DNA from: TMP-86 sp031394735
GTDB lineage: Bacteria; Pseudomonadota; Gammaproteobacteria; Steroidobacterales; Steroidobacteraceae
Assembly (NCBI GenBank): GCA_031394735.1
Contig: JANMXI010000045.1
Location: 1-64,000 of the forward strand
Reading direction: 5' to 3'
Length of the DNA stretch: 64,000 nucleotides
Both the position numbers and the translations under genes were made by a program. Below are positions 8,392-17,671 of this stretch, one piece after another. The number at the start of each line of letters is the position of its first letter. Positions within the stretch are counted from its first letter, which is position 1. The notes beneath the pieces were generated by a model. The model was given only the letters and a program-made list of their open reading frames with translations. It was not told where the DNA came from and made no database searches.

Positions 8392-9441
8392 TTAAGGCTC
8401 TTCCTTGAAGAGGCCCAGCGTCATATCCCGCTCCGGCGCCGGCGCTTTCAAGCCGAAATGCAGGTAGGCGCTGCGGGTGGCGATACGACCGCGTGCGGTG
8501 CGCGTCAGAAACCCCTGCTGGATCAAAAATGGTTCGACCACATCTTCGAGCGTGCCACGTTCCTCGCTCATTGCAGCCGCGAGACTGTCGACCCCGACCG
8601 GCCCGCCATCGAAGCGTTCGATGACGGTAAGCAGCAGCTTGCGGTCCAATTGATCAAACCCCAACGGATCCACGTCGAGCATGTCCAAGGCGGCAATGGC
8701 GATCTCGCCGGTGATCACCCCCGTGCCCTTGACCTCGGCATAGTCGCGCACGCGGCGCAACAGCCGGTTGGTGATGCGCGGCGTACCGCGTGAGCGCTCG
8801 GCAATGCGAATCGCGCCTTCCGGCTCGAGCTTGAGTTTGAGGATGGCGGCGCTGCGGGTGACGATGTCGGTGAGCTCGGCAATGGAATAAAACTCCAACC
8901 GCTGCACGATGCCGAAGCGATCGCGTAGCGGTGAAGTCAAAAGGCCGGCGCGTGTCGTCGCGCCGATCAGCGTGAAGGGCGGCAGGTCGAGCTTGATGGA
9001 GCGCGCGCCGGGCCCCTCGCCGATCAGGATATCCAGCTGATAGTCTTCCAGCGCCGGATACAAAATCTCCTCCACGATCGGACTCAGGCGGTGGATCTCG
9101 TCCACGAACAACACGTCGCGCGGTTCCAGATTGGTGAGCAACGCCGCCAGGTCACCGGGACGCTCCAGAACCGGGCCGGAGGTTGACCGGAGGTTGACCT
9201 GCATTTCATTGGCCAGGATATTGGCCAGCGTGGTCTTGCCCAATCCGGGCGGTCCGAAGATGAGCACGTGATCCAGCGCTTCACCGCGGTTGCGCGCCGC
9301 CTGCACGAATATTTCCATCTGCGCCTTGACCTTGGGTTGCCCGACGTAATCGGCCAAGGTTTTTGGACGCACGGCGCGATCGACGATCTCATCGTCCTTG
9401 CCGCCACTGGCCGTGATCAACCGGTCTTTCTCGATGGCCAT
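8392..9441 (-). CDS. ruvB: Holliday junction DNA helicase RuvB
   Basis: The 349-residue AAA+ motor of branch migration. It has RPKTLADYVGQ at the N-terminus, Walker A GPPGLGKTTL, Walker B LFVDEIHRLS, sensor GATTRAGLL, and a C-terminal winged-helix region (EPFLIQQGFLTRTARGR). It starts 4 bp after the ruvA stop. Confidence 0.98.
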   Translation of the reverse strand: MAIEKDRLITASGGKDDEIVDRAVRPKTLADYVGQPKVKAQMEIFVQAARNRGEALDHVLIFGPPGLGKTTLANILANEMQVNLRSTSGPVLERPGDLAALLTNLEPRDVLFVDEIHRLSPIVEEILYPALEDYQLDILIGEGPGARSIKLDLPPFTLIGATTRAGLLTSPLRDRFGIVQRLEFYSIAELTDIVTRSAAILKLKLEPEGAIRIAERSRGTPRITNRLLRRVRDYAEVKGTGVITGEIAIAALDMLDVDPLGFDQLDRKLLLTVIERFDGGPVGVDSLAAAMSEERGTLEDVVEPFLIQQGFLTRTARGRIATRSAYLHFGLKAPAPERDMTLGLFKEEP

Positions 9442-9445
9442 GTGA

Positions 9446-10048
9446 CTACGACTTCGCCGCGGCTTTCAGCGCGCTGCGAATCAATTCCTCGGTGCTCGAG
9501 TTGGAATCTTCAAACCCCTTCAACATGCGCGTGACTTCGATCGGCTTGTACCCCAGAGCCACCAGTGCGCCGAACGCCTCGGCATGCGCGGAAACCGTGC
9601 CCGTCTTCAATGCGGAGTGCGGAAAATCACCGCCGGCCGCACCGAATTTTTTCACGCTGTCACGCATTTCGATGATGATGCGCTCCGCGGTCTTGCGGCC
9701 GATGCCGGGAATCCGCGTCAACATGGCCGTGTCCTCGGCTTCGATGGTGCGCAAAAAGTCCTCCACGCTCGAGCCGGAAAGAATGCCCAACGCCATCTTC
9801 GGTCCGACACCGGAGACCTTCAGCAGCGCGCGGAACAGCCGGCGTTCACTCTCAGTCGCAAAGCCGAACAAGATATGGGCGTCTTCGCGCACCACCAGAT
9901 GCGTGAATAACGCGACGGGTTCGCCGGCGGCCGGCAACGTGTAGAACGTCGACATCGGCGCTTCGAGTTCGTAGCCCACGCCATTGACGTCGACGAGCAG
10001 CGTCGGCGGATGCTTCGAAGCGATCCGTCCTTTCAGAAAACCGATCAT
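9446..10048 (-). CDS. ruvA: Holliday junction DNA helicase subunit RuvA
   Basis: A 200-residue tetrameric junction-binding protein. It has an N-terminal OB fold (MIGFLKGRIASK), two helix-hairpin-helix motifs (SGVGPKMALGILSG and PGIGRKTAERIIIEM), and a C-terminal RuvB-binding domain (ALVALGYKPIEV). The ATG overlaps the ruvC stop as ATGA. Confidence 0.98.
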   Translation of the reverse strand: MIGFLKGRIASKHPPTLLVDVNGVGYELEAPMSTFYTLPAAGEPVALFTHLVVREDAHILFGFATESERRLFRALLKVSGVGPKMALGILSGSSVEDFLRTIEAEDTAMLTRIPGIGRKTAERIIIEMRDSVKKFGAAGGDFPHSALKTGTVSAHAEAFGALVALGYKPIEVTRMLKGFEDSNSSTEELIRSALKAAAKS

Positions 10049-10554
10049 CGCCGCCGCCTCGACGACCGCACGACACTGCGCGCGCCACCACGCATGGCGT
10101 GACAGACGGCGGCAGCCAGTGCATCGGCCGCATCTGCGGCCAGAATACCCTGCAATTTCAACAAACCTTTGACCATCAATTGAACCTGCGTTTTCTCCGC
10201 GTTTCCCGACCCGACGACGGCCAGCTTGATCTGCCTGGGCGCATACTCGAATACCACGCCGTCGCAGTCCACCAGCCCACAGATGGCGGCGCCGCGCGCC
10301 TGACCCAGCTTCAGGGCACTGTCGACATTGCGGTTCACGAACACCCGCTCGATGGCGATTTCCTGCGGCTTGTATTGGGCCGCGAGATCGCGCACGCAGC
10401 GGAATATCTCCTGCAGCCGATCGCTGAACTCACCCGCAGGCGTGCGGATGACCCCGCTCGCCACGTAGCTGAGCTTGGCGCCTGCAGCGTCTAAGATTCC
10501 AAATCCTGTGCGCTGAGAGCCAGGATCGATACCGAGTATTCGCAAGGACTGCAC
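10045..10554 (-). CDS. ruvC: crossover junction endodeoxyribonuclease RuvC
   Basis: A 169-residue Holliday-junction resolvase with an RNase H-like fold. The metal-binding Asp is in GIDPGSQRTGFGI, the Glu in EIAIERVFVNRN, and the C-terminal acidic pair in ADAADALAAAVCHA. It heads the ruvCAB series. The upstream gap (10555-10626) is shared with a divergent plus-strand gene. Confidence 0.97.
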   Translation of the reverse strand: MQSLRILGIDPGSQRTGFGILDAAGAKLSYVASGVIRTPAGEFSDRLQEIFRCVRDLAAQYKPQEIAIERVFVNRNVDSALKLGQARGAAICGLVDCDGVVFEYAPRQIKLAVVGSGNAEKTQVQLMVKGLLKLQGILAADAADALAAAVCHAMRGGARSVVRSSRRRR

Positions 10555-10626
10555 CGCATTGAAGCCGGGTCGCTATGATAACGTCAATGTCCCGGCAAAC
10601 CCACCCAAGACGACGCTGATTTTCGA

Positions 10627-10965
10627 GTGGAAACAACGACATCAAATCGAACCGCCACTTTGAGCGCTGCGTTGCTGCAAAGCCTGCAGGCGCTGCGTGA
10701 GTGGACCCTGCCGCCGGCCGCGCAAGGCGAGCGCGACGCGGGGCTCGCCAGCGCGGAGATCGTGCGCGGGCTGGTGCGCGACATCAGCTCCACCATTACG
10801 GATGAAAAGATCAGCATTCGCGGCATGAACACGGTGACCAGCAAGGCGGACAATCTGGCGCACATGCAGTTCACGCTGTCGGTAAGCGGCCTGCCGCAAC
10901 TGTCACGCGTGCTGGCGCGCATCGCGCAACTGCCCAACATCATCAGCGCGCGCCGCAAACGCTAA
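10627..10965 (+). CDS. free-standing RelA/SpoT-type ACT domain protein
   Basis: A 112-residue protein from a GTG start. From about residue 48 it matches the C-terminal ACT domain of long (p)ppGpp synthetases/hydrolases: VRDISSTITDEKISIRGMN, then LSRVLARIAQLPNIISARRK to the very end, as in RelA/SpoT. No hydrolase, synthetase or TGS domain is present. The first 45 residues (Ala/Leu-rich) are not recognisable. It is either a decayed 3' end of a relA/spoT-like copy or a dedicated small ACT protein. The open frame, the GTG start and the 11-bp convergent spacing to lpd do not decide between these. Confidence 0.6.
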   Translation: METTTSNRTATLSAALLQSLQALREWTLPPAAQGERDAGLASAEIVRGLVRDISSTITDEKISIRGMNTVTSKADNLAHMQFTLSVSGLPQLSRVLARIAQLPNIISARRKR

Positions 10966-10976
10966 AAACTCCGCGG

Positions 10977-12416
10977 CTAGCGATTGATCGCGTCGATGGC
11001 GCGCTTGTCCGCCGCCAGCGCCGCCTCATGCAAGCCTTCCGACAACGTCGGATGGGCATGAATGGTGCGCTGGATGTCCTCGGTGCTGGCTGAATACTCC
11101 ATCGCCAGAACGGCCTCGGCGATGAGTTCTCCGGCCATCGGACCGATGATGTGCACACCCAGAATCTCATCATCATCCACGGCGGCAATGACTTTGGTGA
11201 AGCCCATGCTCGCTTCCATGGCGCGTGCGCGGCCGCTGGCGCTGAAGGGAAATGACCCGACCTTGTAGGCGCGACCGCTGGCCTTGACCTGCTCCTCGGT
11301 CTGACCCACCCAGGCAATCTCGGGCGCGGTGTAAACGACCGACGGGATGGTCTTGTAATTGACTTCGCCGTACAAGCCGGCGATCAGGTCGGCGACCATG
11401 ACGCCCTCTTCCTTGCCTTTGTGCGCGAGCATCGGGCCGCGAACGGCATCGCCCACCGCCCACACGTTGGGCACATTGGTGCGGCAATGTTCGTCGACTT
11501 CGATGAAGCCTCGCGCATTCACCGCAACGCCCACGCCTGCTGCGATCAGCCCGTCGGTAAACGGACGGCGCCCAACCGCGACCACGAGCTTGTCGACGGT
11601 GAGCTGATGCTCACCTTGTGAGTCCGTGAAGCTGACCGCCACGGCGCCATCGCTCACGACGGCGCTGGACACCATGGCGCCCAGTTTGATGTCCAATCCC
11701 TGCTTCTTGAATTGGCGTTGCGCTTCCTTGGCCACCGCCTGATCCACCATCGGCAGAAACGAATCGGTCGCCTCCAGCACCGTCACCGTGCTACCCAGCC
11801 GCCGCCAGACGCTGCCCAACTCCAGTCCGATGACACCGGCGCCGATGACACCCATGCGCTGCGGCACAGCCTCGAATTCCAGCGCGTTCCACGAATCGAC
11901 GATGAACTTGCCATCATGCGGCACGGTCTTCAGGCGAACCGGAATCGAACCCGACGCCAGAATCACATGTCGGGTCTTCAGCACGCTGGTCGTGCCATCC
12001 GGATTCGTGACTTCCACCTGGTCTGCGGCGAGGATGCGTCCGTGGCCCTGCAAGGCAGTGACGCCATTGGCCTTGAACAGCGCAATGATTCCGCCCGTCA
12101 TCATCTTGACAATCGAGGCACGCCGCTTTTGCATGGCGGCGAGATCCAGTTCGATGCCGCTGGCCTTGATGCCGTGCACGGCGAACTCTTCCTTGGCGCG
12201 ATGATACAGCTCGGAAGATTCGAGCAATGCCTTGGACGGAATGCAGCCCGCGTTCAGGCAGGTGCCACCGAAGGCATAGGTTCCGTCAAAATTTTTCCAT
12301 TCGTCGATGCAGGCAACTTTGAGTTTGTTTTGCGCAGCGCGAATTGCGGCCGGATAGCCGGCAGGACCGCCGCCGATGACCACCACGTCGAAGGTGTCGT
12401 TGACCACGGCGCTCAC
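10977..12416 (-). CDS. lpd: dihydrolipoyl dehydrogenase (E3)
   Basis: A 479-residue flavoprotein that reoxidises dihydrolipoamide for the 2-oxoglutarate dehydrogenase complex. It has an N-terminal FAD motif VVVIGGGPAGYPAA, the redox-active disulfide in GGTCLNAGCIPSKALL, an NAD motif GVIGAGVIGLELGSV, and the C-terminal catalytic His-Glu in HAHPTLSEGLHEA. The GTG start overlaps the sucB stop (GTGA). Confidence 0.97.
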   Translation of the reverse strand: MSAVVNDTFDVVVIGGGPAGYPAAIRAAQNKLKVACIDEWKNFDGTYAFGGTCLNAGCIPSKALLESSELYHRAKEEFAVHGIKASGIELDLAAMQKRRASIVKMMTGGIIALFKANGVTALQGHGRILAADQVEVTNPDGTTSVLKTRHVILASGSIPVRLKTVPHDGKFIVDSWNALEFEAVPQRMGVIGAGVIGLELGSVWRRLGSTVTVLEATDSFLPMVDQAVAKEAQRQFKKQGLDIKLGAMVSSAVVSDGAVAVSFTDSQGEHQLTVDKLVVAVGRRPFTDGLIAAGVGVAVNARGFIEVDEHCRTNVPNVWAVGDAVRGPMLAHKGKEEGVMVADLIAGLYGEVNYKTIPSVVYTAPEIAWVGQTEEQVKASGRAYKVGSFPFSASGRARAMEASMGFTKVIAAVDDDEILGVHIIGPMAGELIAEAVLAMEYSASTEDIQRTIHAHPTLSEGLHEAALAADKRAIDAINR

Positions 12417-13597
12417 AGCGACAACACCAGACGCGCCGGGTCTTCCAGAGACTGCTTCACCGCGACCAGAAACTGGACGGCTTCACGGCCATCGATGATG
12501 CGATGGTCGTAGGTCAATGCGACGTACATCATGGGTCTCACCACGATTGCGCCATCGACCACAACAGGGCGATCCTGAATCTTGTGCATCCCCAAGATGG
12601 CGCTTTGCGGCGCATTCACGATCGGCGTGGACAACAACGAACCGAAGGTGCCGCCATTGGTGATCGTAAACGTGCCGCCGGTGAGCTCCTCGATGGTGAT
12701 CGAGCCGGCGCGTGCACGGGCCGCGTAATTGCCGATGGATTTTTCGATGTCGGCGAACGTCAGCAGATCTGCGTCGCGCACCACGGGCACGATGAGCCCG
12801 CGATCGGTGGAGACGGCGACGCCAATGTCGTAGTACTCGTGATAGACGATGTCGCTGCCGTCGACCGACGCATTGATCGAAGGAAAACGCTTCAACGCTT
12901 CGACGCACGCCTTGATGAAAAAAGACATGAAGCCGAGTTTCGCACCGGTGCGCTTTTCGAACTCTACCTTGTAGCGCGTGCGCAGGTCCATGACCGCTTT
13001 CAGGTCGACTTCGTTGAACGAGGTCAGCAGTGCCTGCGTGGCCTGCGCCTGCACCATGCGATCGGCAATGCGCTGGCGCAGCCGCGTCATGGCGACGCGT
13101 TGCTCGACCCGGCCGCCGCGCGCGGCGACCGGTGCTGTCGGCGCTTTCGTGGCGGGAGCGGCGTCTTTGGTGGAAAGATGATTGACCACATCGGATTTGG
13201 AGACGCGCCCATCGCGGCCCGAGCCCACCACCTGCGCCGCATCCACCTTATTTTCTTCGACGACACGCTTGGCGGCAGGACTGAGCTTGGCAGCGGCGGC
13301 CGCCGGCGCAGCGACGGCGGCAGGCGTCGCAACCGCAGGCGCCGGTGCGCTTGCGACCGCACCGGCTTCGATGACCGCGAGCAATTGCCCGCTGGTGACC
13401 GTGGTGCCGTTGCCCAGTTTGATTTCCTTCAACACGCCGGCGGCGGGCGCCGGTACCTCCAACACTACCTTGTCGGTTTCCAAATCGACCAGATTTTCAT
13501 CGCGCGCAACGGCATCCCCGGGCTTCTTGTGCCAGCTGACGAGCGTGGCGTCGGCGACCGACTCAGGCAGTTGCGGAACACGAACTTCAATTGTCAT
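12413..13597 (-). CDS. sucB: 2-oxoglutarate dehydrogenase E2, dihydrolipoyl succinyltransferase
   Basis: A 394-residue E2 core enzyme. It has one lipoyl domain with the modified Lys in ETDKVVLEV (about residue 43) and an Ala/Pro linker. The E1/E3-binding domain follows (LSPAAKRVVEENKVDA), then the catalytic domain with YDHRIIDGREAV near the C-terminus. It is encoded between sucA (15-bp gap) and lpd. Confidence 0.97.
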   Translation of the reverse strand: MTIEVRVPQLPESVADATLVSWHKKPGDAVARDENLVDLETDKVVLEVPAPAAGVLKEIKLGNGTTVTSGQLLAVIEAGAVASAPAPAVATPAAVAAPAAAAAKLSPAAKRVVEENKVDAAQVVGSGRDGRVSKSDVVNHLSTKDAAPATKAPTAPVAARGGRVEQRVAMTRLRQRIADRMVQAQATQALLTSFNEVDLKAVMDLRTRYKVEFEKRTGAKLGFMSFFIKACVEALKRFPSINASVDGSDIVYHEYYDIGVAVSTDRGLIVPVVRDADLLTFADIEKSIGNYAARARAGSITIEELTGGTFTITNGGTFGSLLSTPIVNAPQSAILGMHKIQDRPVVVDGAIVVRPMMYVALTYDHRIIDGREAVQFLVAVKQSLEDPARLVLSL

Positions 13598-13612
13598 TAA
13601 ACCGTACCGTTC

Positions 13613-16501
13613 TTATGGGTTGATTGCTTTAAAACGCATGGTTTGCCTTGCGGTGCCTTCGACAGGCGATCCTTCGAGCGCAGCCTGCACCAGGTTCTGC
13701 TGCTGCTCTTCATGCATCGAGGGAATACCGGTGGCCGGCGCTGCCGCGCCGCCGCGACCCGAATACAGGAGTTCCTGATGCGCGCCGAGCTTTTCCTGCA
13801 GCCGGTGGCGAATTTGATACCAGCTACCCTGATTCTGCGGCTCTTCCTGGCACCAGACGACTTCCGTCGCACCCGAGTATTTGCGCACGATGGCTTCGTA
13901 CTCATCGGAGGGGAACGGATACAACTGCTCGACGCGCACGACGGCGATGTTGTCCAATTTGCGTTCGCGGCGCGCCTTGAGCAGGTCGAAATACACCTTG
14001 CCGCTGCACAACACCACGCGGGTGACGTTGACCGGCTTGATGTCATCGATCTCGTCGATGACATTGTGGAATCGAGCGCCGGCCAGATCGTTGAGCGAGG
14101 ACACTGACAGTGGGTGCCGCAGCAGGCTCTTCGGCGTCATGACGATCAGGGGCTTGCGCAGCGATCGAACCATTTGTCGCCGCAGCATGTGGAACATCTG
14201 CGCCGGCGTCGAGGGTACGCACACCTGCATGTTGTACTCGGCGCACAGCTGCAAGAATCGCTCGAGTCGCGCGGAAGAATGTTCCGGGCCCTGCCCTTCA
14301 TAGCCATGCGGCAGGAACAGCACCAAGCCCGACAAGCGGCCCCACTTTGCCTCGCCGGAACTGATGAATTGATCGATGATGACCTGTGCGCCATTGCAGA
14401 AGTCACCGAACTGGCCTTCCCAGATGGTGAGGCAATGCGGTTCGGTGGTGGAGAAACCGTATTCAAATCCCATCACCGCCTCCTCGGAGAGCACCGAATC
14501 GGTGACCGTGAAGGTGGGCTGATTGGTGGCCAGATGCTGCAGCGGCGCATAGCGGTTGCCGGTCTTCTGGTCATGCAACACCGCATGACGATGAAAAAAC
14601 GTGCCGCGGCCGCTGTCCTGGCCGGTCAGGCGCACCGGGAAACCTTCCTGGACCAAACTGGCATACGCTAGGTTCTCCGCACAGCCCCAATCCAACGCCA
14701 GATCGCCTGCAATCATTTTCGCGCGCGACTGCATGATGGCCAGGACCCGCGGATGCAGCGTCCATTCCGGCGGATAGGTGGTGATGGCCTTGCCCAGCGC
14801 CTTGAGACGTGGCAGATCCACCGCGGTCTTGACCGGCTCCGACCAATCCGCACCCAGATAACTGCTCCAGTCCACTGTGTACTTGTTGCCGATCAAGCCC
14901 AATGCCGCGCGCGCCTGGGGTGAACCCTGATCCAACCCATTGCGGTATTGCTCGATCATGGCAGCCGCTTCGGTCGCAGTCACAACGCCTTCGGCGACCA
15001 GCTTGTCGGTGTAGATCTGGCGCACCGAGGGCTTCTTGCGAATGACTTGGTACATCATCGGCTGCGTTGCCGACGGCTCGTCGGCTTCATTGTGTCCATG
15101 GCGCCGGTAGCAGACGAGATCGATGACCACGTCCTTGTGAAACTTGCGGCGGTACTCGAGCGCAAATCGCACCACGAAACACACGGCCTCCGGATCGTCG
15201 GCGTTGACATGCAGGATGGGCGCTTCGATCATCTTGGCGACATCCGAGCAATACAAAGTCGACCGCGCGTCGCGCGGATCGCTGGTGGTAAAGCCCACCT
15301 GGTTGTTGATGATGACGTGAATGGTGCCGCCGGTGAAAAAGCCGCGCGCCTGTGACAGCTGCAGCGTTTCCATGATCACGCCCTGGCCTGCGAAAGCGGC
15401 ATCGCCGTGAATCTGCACCGGGACGACTTTGTCGCCGGTCGCATCGCCGCGGCGTTCCTGCCGCGCGCGAACCGAGCCTTCGACCACTGCGTTGACGACT
15501 TCCAAATGCGACGGATTGAACGCCAGCGCCACGTGCACATTGCCGTTCGGCGTTTTCAAATCAGCCGAGAATCCTTTGTGGTATTTGACGTCGCCGGAAC
15601 CGCGAATCTTGGCCAGATCGTAGTGACCCTCGAATTCACTGAACAGATCTTTCGGCGACTTGCCCAGCAGATTGACCAGCACGTTCAGGCGGCCGCGATG
15701 CGCCATGCCGATGATGGTTTCATCCACGCCGGCCATGCCGCCCCGCTGTACCAGGTCATCCAGCAACGGGATCAGACTGTCGCCACCTTCCAGTGAAAAG
15801 CGCTTCTGACCCACGTACTTGGTGTGCAGATAGCGCTCGAGACCTTCCGCGGCCGTCAATTGCCAGAGGATGTTTTTCTTTTCTTCGGTGGTGAAGCGAT
15901 GTTCGATGCGGCCGGCCTGAAACCGGTCTTGCAGCCACAACCGTTCATCGCTGGTGGACACGTGCGCGAATTCGGCGCCGATGGTGCCGCAATAGATGTG
16001 CCGCAGTTCGGCCAGGATCTGCTTGAGCTTGGAGCGCTTGCCGATCGACGGCGTACGGCTACCGGTGAAGAATTCAGTTTCCAGATCTACATCGGACAGC
16101 CCGAAATATTCCAAATCGAGCACGTAGGGCTTTTCGCGTTGCTGCAGTCCCAGTGGATCGATGTTCGCGATCAGGTGTGCCCGGTTGGCATAGACCTGGA
16201 TGAGCCGCGACACCGCGCCCTGTTTGGCGCTGGCGCGTTGAGCGCCGTCGGCATCGGCAAAAGCGCGCGCTGTGCGCGGCAGCTGGGCGCGCGCCTCGAT
16301 CTGGTCGCGGATGGCGCCATGGGCGACATCGCGCACGGCGGCTTTGCCATCCGCCGGATTCAACGCGGTGAAATAGTCACGCCACGCCGGCGCCACAGAC
16401 TGCGGGTCCGCCAGGAAGGACTCATAGAGGGATTCGATGAAATCTGCGTTGCCGCCATACAAGGGCGTGGGAGCAAACGAGGAAGGCTCGCGTCGATTCA
16501 T
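13613..16501 (-). CDS. sucA: 2-oxoglutarate dehydrogenase E1
   Basis: A 962-residue thiamine-diphosphate enzyme that decarboxylates 2-oxoglutarate. It has an N-terminal E2-interaction segment (ADFIESLYESFLADP), the core motif IIGMAHRGRLNVL, the ThDP motif with HGDAAFAGQGVIMETLQLS, and C-terminal YRHGHNEADEPS and FLPHGYEGQGPEHSSARLERFL. I use the ATG at 16501; an in-frame TTG at 16519 would add six residues. No strong ribosome site is visible. Confidence 0.97.
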   Translation of the reverse strand: MNRREPSSFAPTPLYGGNADFIESLYESFLADPQSVAPAWRDYFTALNPADGKAAVRDVAHGAIRDQIEARAQLPRTARAFADADGAQRASAKQGAVSRLIQVYANRAHLIANIDPLGLQQREKPYVLDLEYFGLSDVDLETEFFTGSRTPSIGKRSKLKQILAELRHIYCGTIGAEFAHVSTSDERLWLQDRFQAGRIEHRFTTEEKKNILWQLTAAEGLERYLHTKYVGQKRFSLEGGDSLIPLLDDLVQRGGMAGVDETIIGMAHRGRLNVLVNLLGKSPKDLFSEFEGHYDLAKIRGSGDVKYHKGFSADLKTPNGNVHVALAFNPSHLEVVNAVVEGSVRARQERRGDATGDKVVPVQIHGDAAFAGQGVIMETLQLSQARGFFTGGTIHVIINNQVGFTTSDPRDARSTLYCSDVAKMIEAPILHVNADDPEAVCFVVRFALEYRRKFHKDVVIDLVCYRRHGHNEADEPSATQPMMYQVIRKKPSVRQIYTDKLVAEGVVTATEAAAMIEQYRNGLDQGSPQARAALGLIGNKYTVDWSSYLGADWSEPVKTAVDLPRLKALGKAITTYPPEWTLHPRVLAIMQSRAKMIAGDLALDWGCAENLAYASLVQEGFPVRLTGQDSGRGTFFHRHAVLHDQKTGNRYAPLQHLATNQPTFTVTDSVLSEEAVMGFEYGFSTTEPHCLTIWEGQFGDFCNGAQVIIDQFISSGEAKWGRLSGLVLFLPHGYEGQGPEHSSARLERFLQLCAEYNMQVCVPSTPAQMFHMLRRQMVRSLRKPLIVMTPKSLLRHPLSVSSLNDLAGARFHNVIDEIDDIKPVNVTRVVLCSGKVYFDLLKARRERKLDNIAVVRVEQLYPFPSDEYEAIVRKYSGATEVVWCQEEPQNQGSWYQIRHRLQEKLGAHQELLYSGRGGAAAPATGIPSMHEEQQQNLVQAALEGSPVEGTARQTMRFKAINP

Positions 16502-16580
16502 GGATGGGTCGAAAAGCAAAGCATAAGTCTAGCTGAAACAGCCAGATTATGGAATGTCGGCGGTACCAGGAATCGGCGCG

Positions 16581-17144
16581 TCAATGGCCCAGAAGCGGGA
16601 AATTCCCTAATTCCTGCATCATCCACAGCTCGTAGCCCACCAACCCGACGTAGCCCGTCAGCACCAGGTAGAGCAGGGCCTCGACTCGAAACACACCCAG
16701 GAAGCGGTATCCGGCGAGCATTACCATGACAGCCACGCTGGTGCTGGTCATGAGCATTTTCATGACGGTGAAAGTCTTGGCATCGTCATAGACCAAAGTG
16801 GCCATCACCGGGTTTGCTTCCCGTGCGCCGGATTGCAACAAAATCAAGGTCAGGAATGCATCGCTTACACACAGGACCAGAATGGCCATCACAACAGCCA
16901 GCAGTCGGGAATGGTGCCAATCCACCAAATGGAAGTCGCCGCCGTCGATTCGGCGCGGCAAGCGGCGGCGCGGATTGAAATTGCCGTACAGCATGCCCCA
17001 CCAAAACCGCCGGCGCCGATCCGTCGCCCTGCGCCGTTCGCCGGATTCGTCGAGAACGGGCACCAGTCGGGAGGTATCGGCAGGCTTGTGGTCGGCGGTG
17101 GAATTCACACCCGCACTATCGACGGACCGCCCCTGCCTTGCCAA
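16581..17144 (-). CDS. small membrane protein, DUF5658-like
   Basis: A 187-residue protein. The N-terminal ~60 residues are cytoplasmic and basic (ERRRATDRRRRFWWG). Three or four hydrophobic helices follow (about 82-102, 120-145, 150-172). The pattern DAFLTLILLQSGAREANPVMA resembles the DUF5658 family, whose function is unknown. The TTG start at 17144 is uncertain; a GTG at 17108 would remove 12 residues. It lies downstream of the secreted-protein and kinase genes on the same strand. Confidence 0.65.
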   Translation of the reverse strand: MARQGRSVDSAGVNSTADHKPADTSRLVPVLDESGERRRATDRRRRFWWGMLYGNFNPRRRLPRRIDGGDFHLVDWHHSRLLAVVMAILVLCVSDAFLTLILLQSGAREANPVMATLVYDDAKTFTVMKMLMTSTSVAVMVMLAGYRFLGVFRVEALLYLVLTGYVGLVGYELWMMQELGNFPLLGH

Positions 17145-17170
17145 GCGACATACGTCATATTATTCGACAA

Positions 17171-17671
17171 TTAATGCGACAGAGTCGGCGCTGCGGCGTT
17201 CGAGTACCGAGCCTCGGTCGTGCTCGGAAACGAGTCGGATTCCAGCGTTGATGAATTTCCTTGCATTCGGGGCGGCGCCTCGACGCTGCGCGGTGCGGCA
17301 TCGTCCATGATTTCCAGGCGATGCAACACGCGTGCCTCATCCGGTGCACCCGGCAAACGCGCCGCATGGCAGGCGCGCCTCGCGGGCGCGCCGGTACCGG
17401 TGTCGCAAATCCGTAAAAACGCCTGGCGCTGGGCCTCAGCGCCCGCGATCCGCGCGCCCAACGATGCCATGTCGCGAAAGCCCAGCGCTTGCGCACGCCG
17501 GTATTGCAAAATCGCTTCGCCGGGACGGCGCAATTGCACGGCCGCATCGCCGGCCGCCGACGCGGCTTCCGCTTCGGGCCCGGCGGTCGCCGGCGCAGAC
17601 AAGGTCACGGCGAAAACGAACGCCAGCAAACCCTCCATTCCGCGGCAGCGGCGTCGGATTCGTGCGCGCAT
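17171..17671 (-). CDS. secreted protein of unknown function
   Basis: A 166-residue protein with a basic N-terminus, a hydrophobic signal segment (MEGLLAFVFAVTLSAPATAG) and a short helical stretch with TPR-like spacing (GDAAVQLRRPGEAILQYRRAQALGF). The tail is low in complexity. Two cysteines (CDTGTGAPARRAC) might form a disulfide. Its ATG follows the kinase stop directly (TAAATG), so the two are very likely co-translated and the product may serve the kinase. No family is recognised. Confidence 0.6.
   Translation of the reverse strand: MRARIRRRCRGMEGLLAFVFAVTLSAPATAGPEAEAASAAGDAAVQLRRPGEAILQYRRAQALGFRDMASLGARIAGAEAQRQAFLRICDTGTGAPARRACHAARLPGAPDEARVLHRLEIMDDAAPRSVEAPPRMQGNSSTLESDSFPSTTEARYSNAAAPTLSH

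Noticed and set aside
12503..13600. 365-codon open frame opposite sucB
   Set aside because: Antisense to a complete E2 gene and without domain signals.
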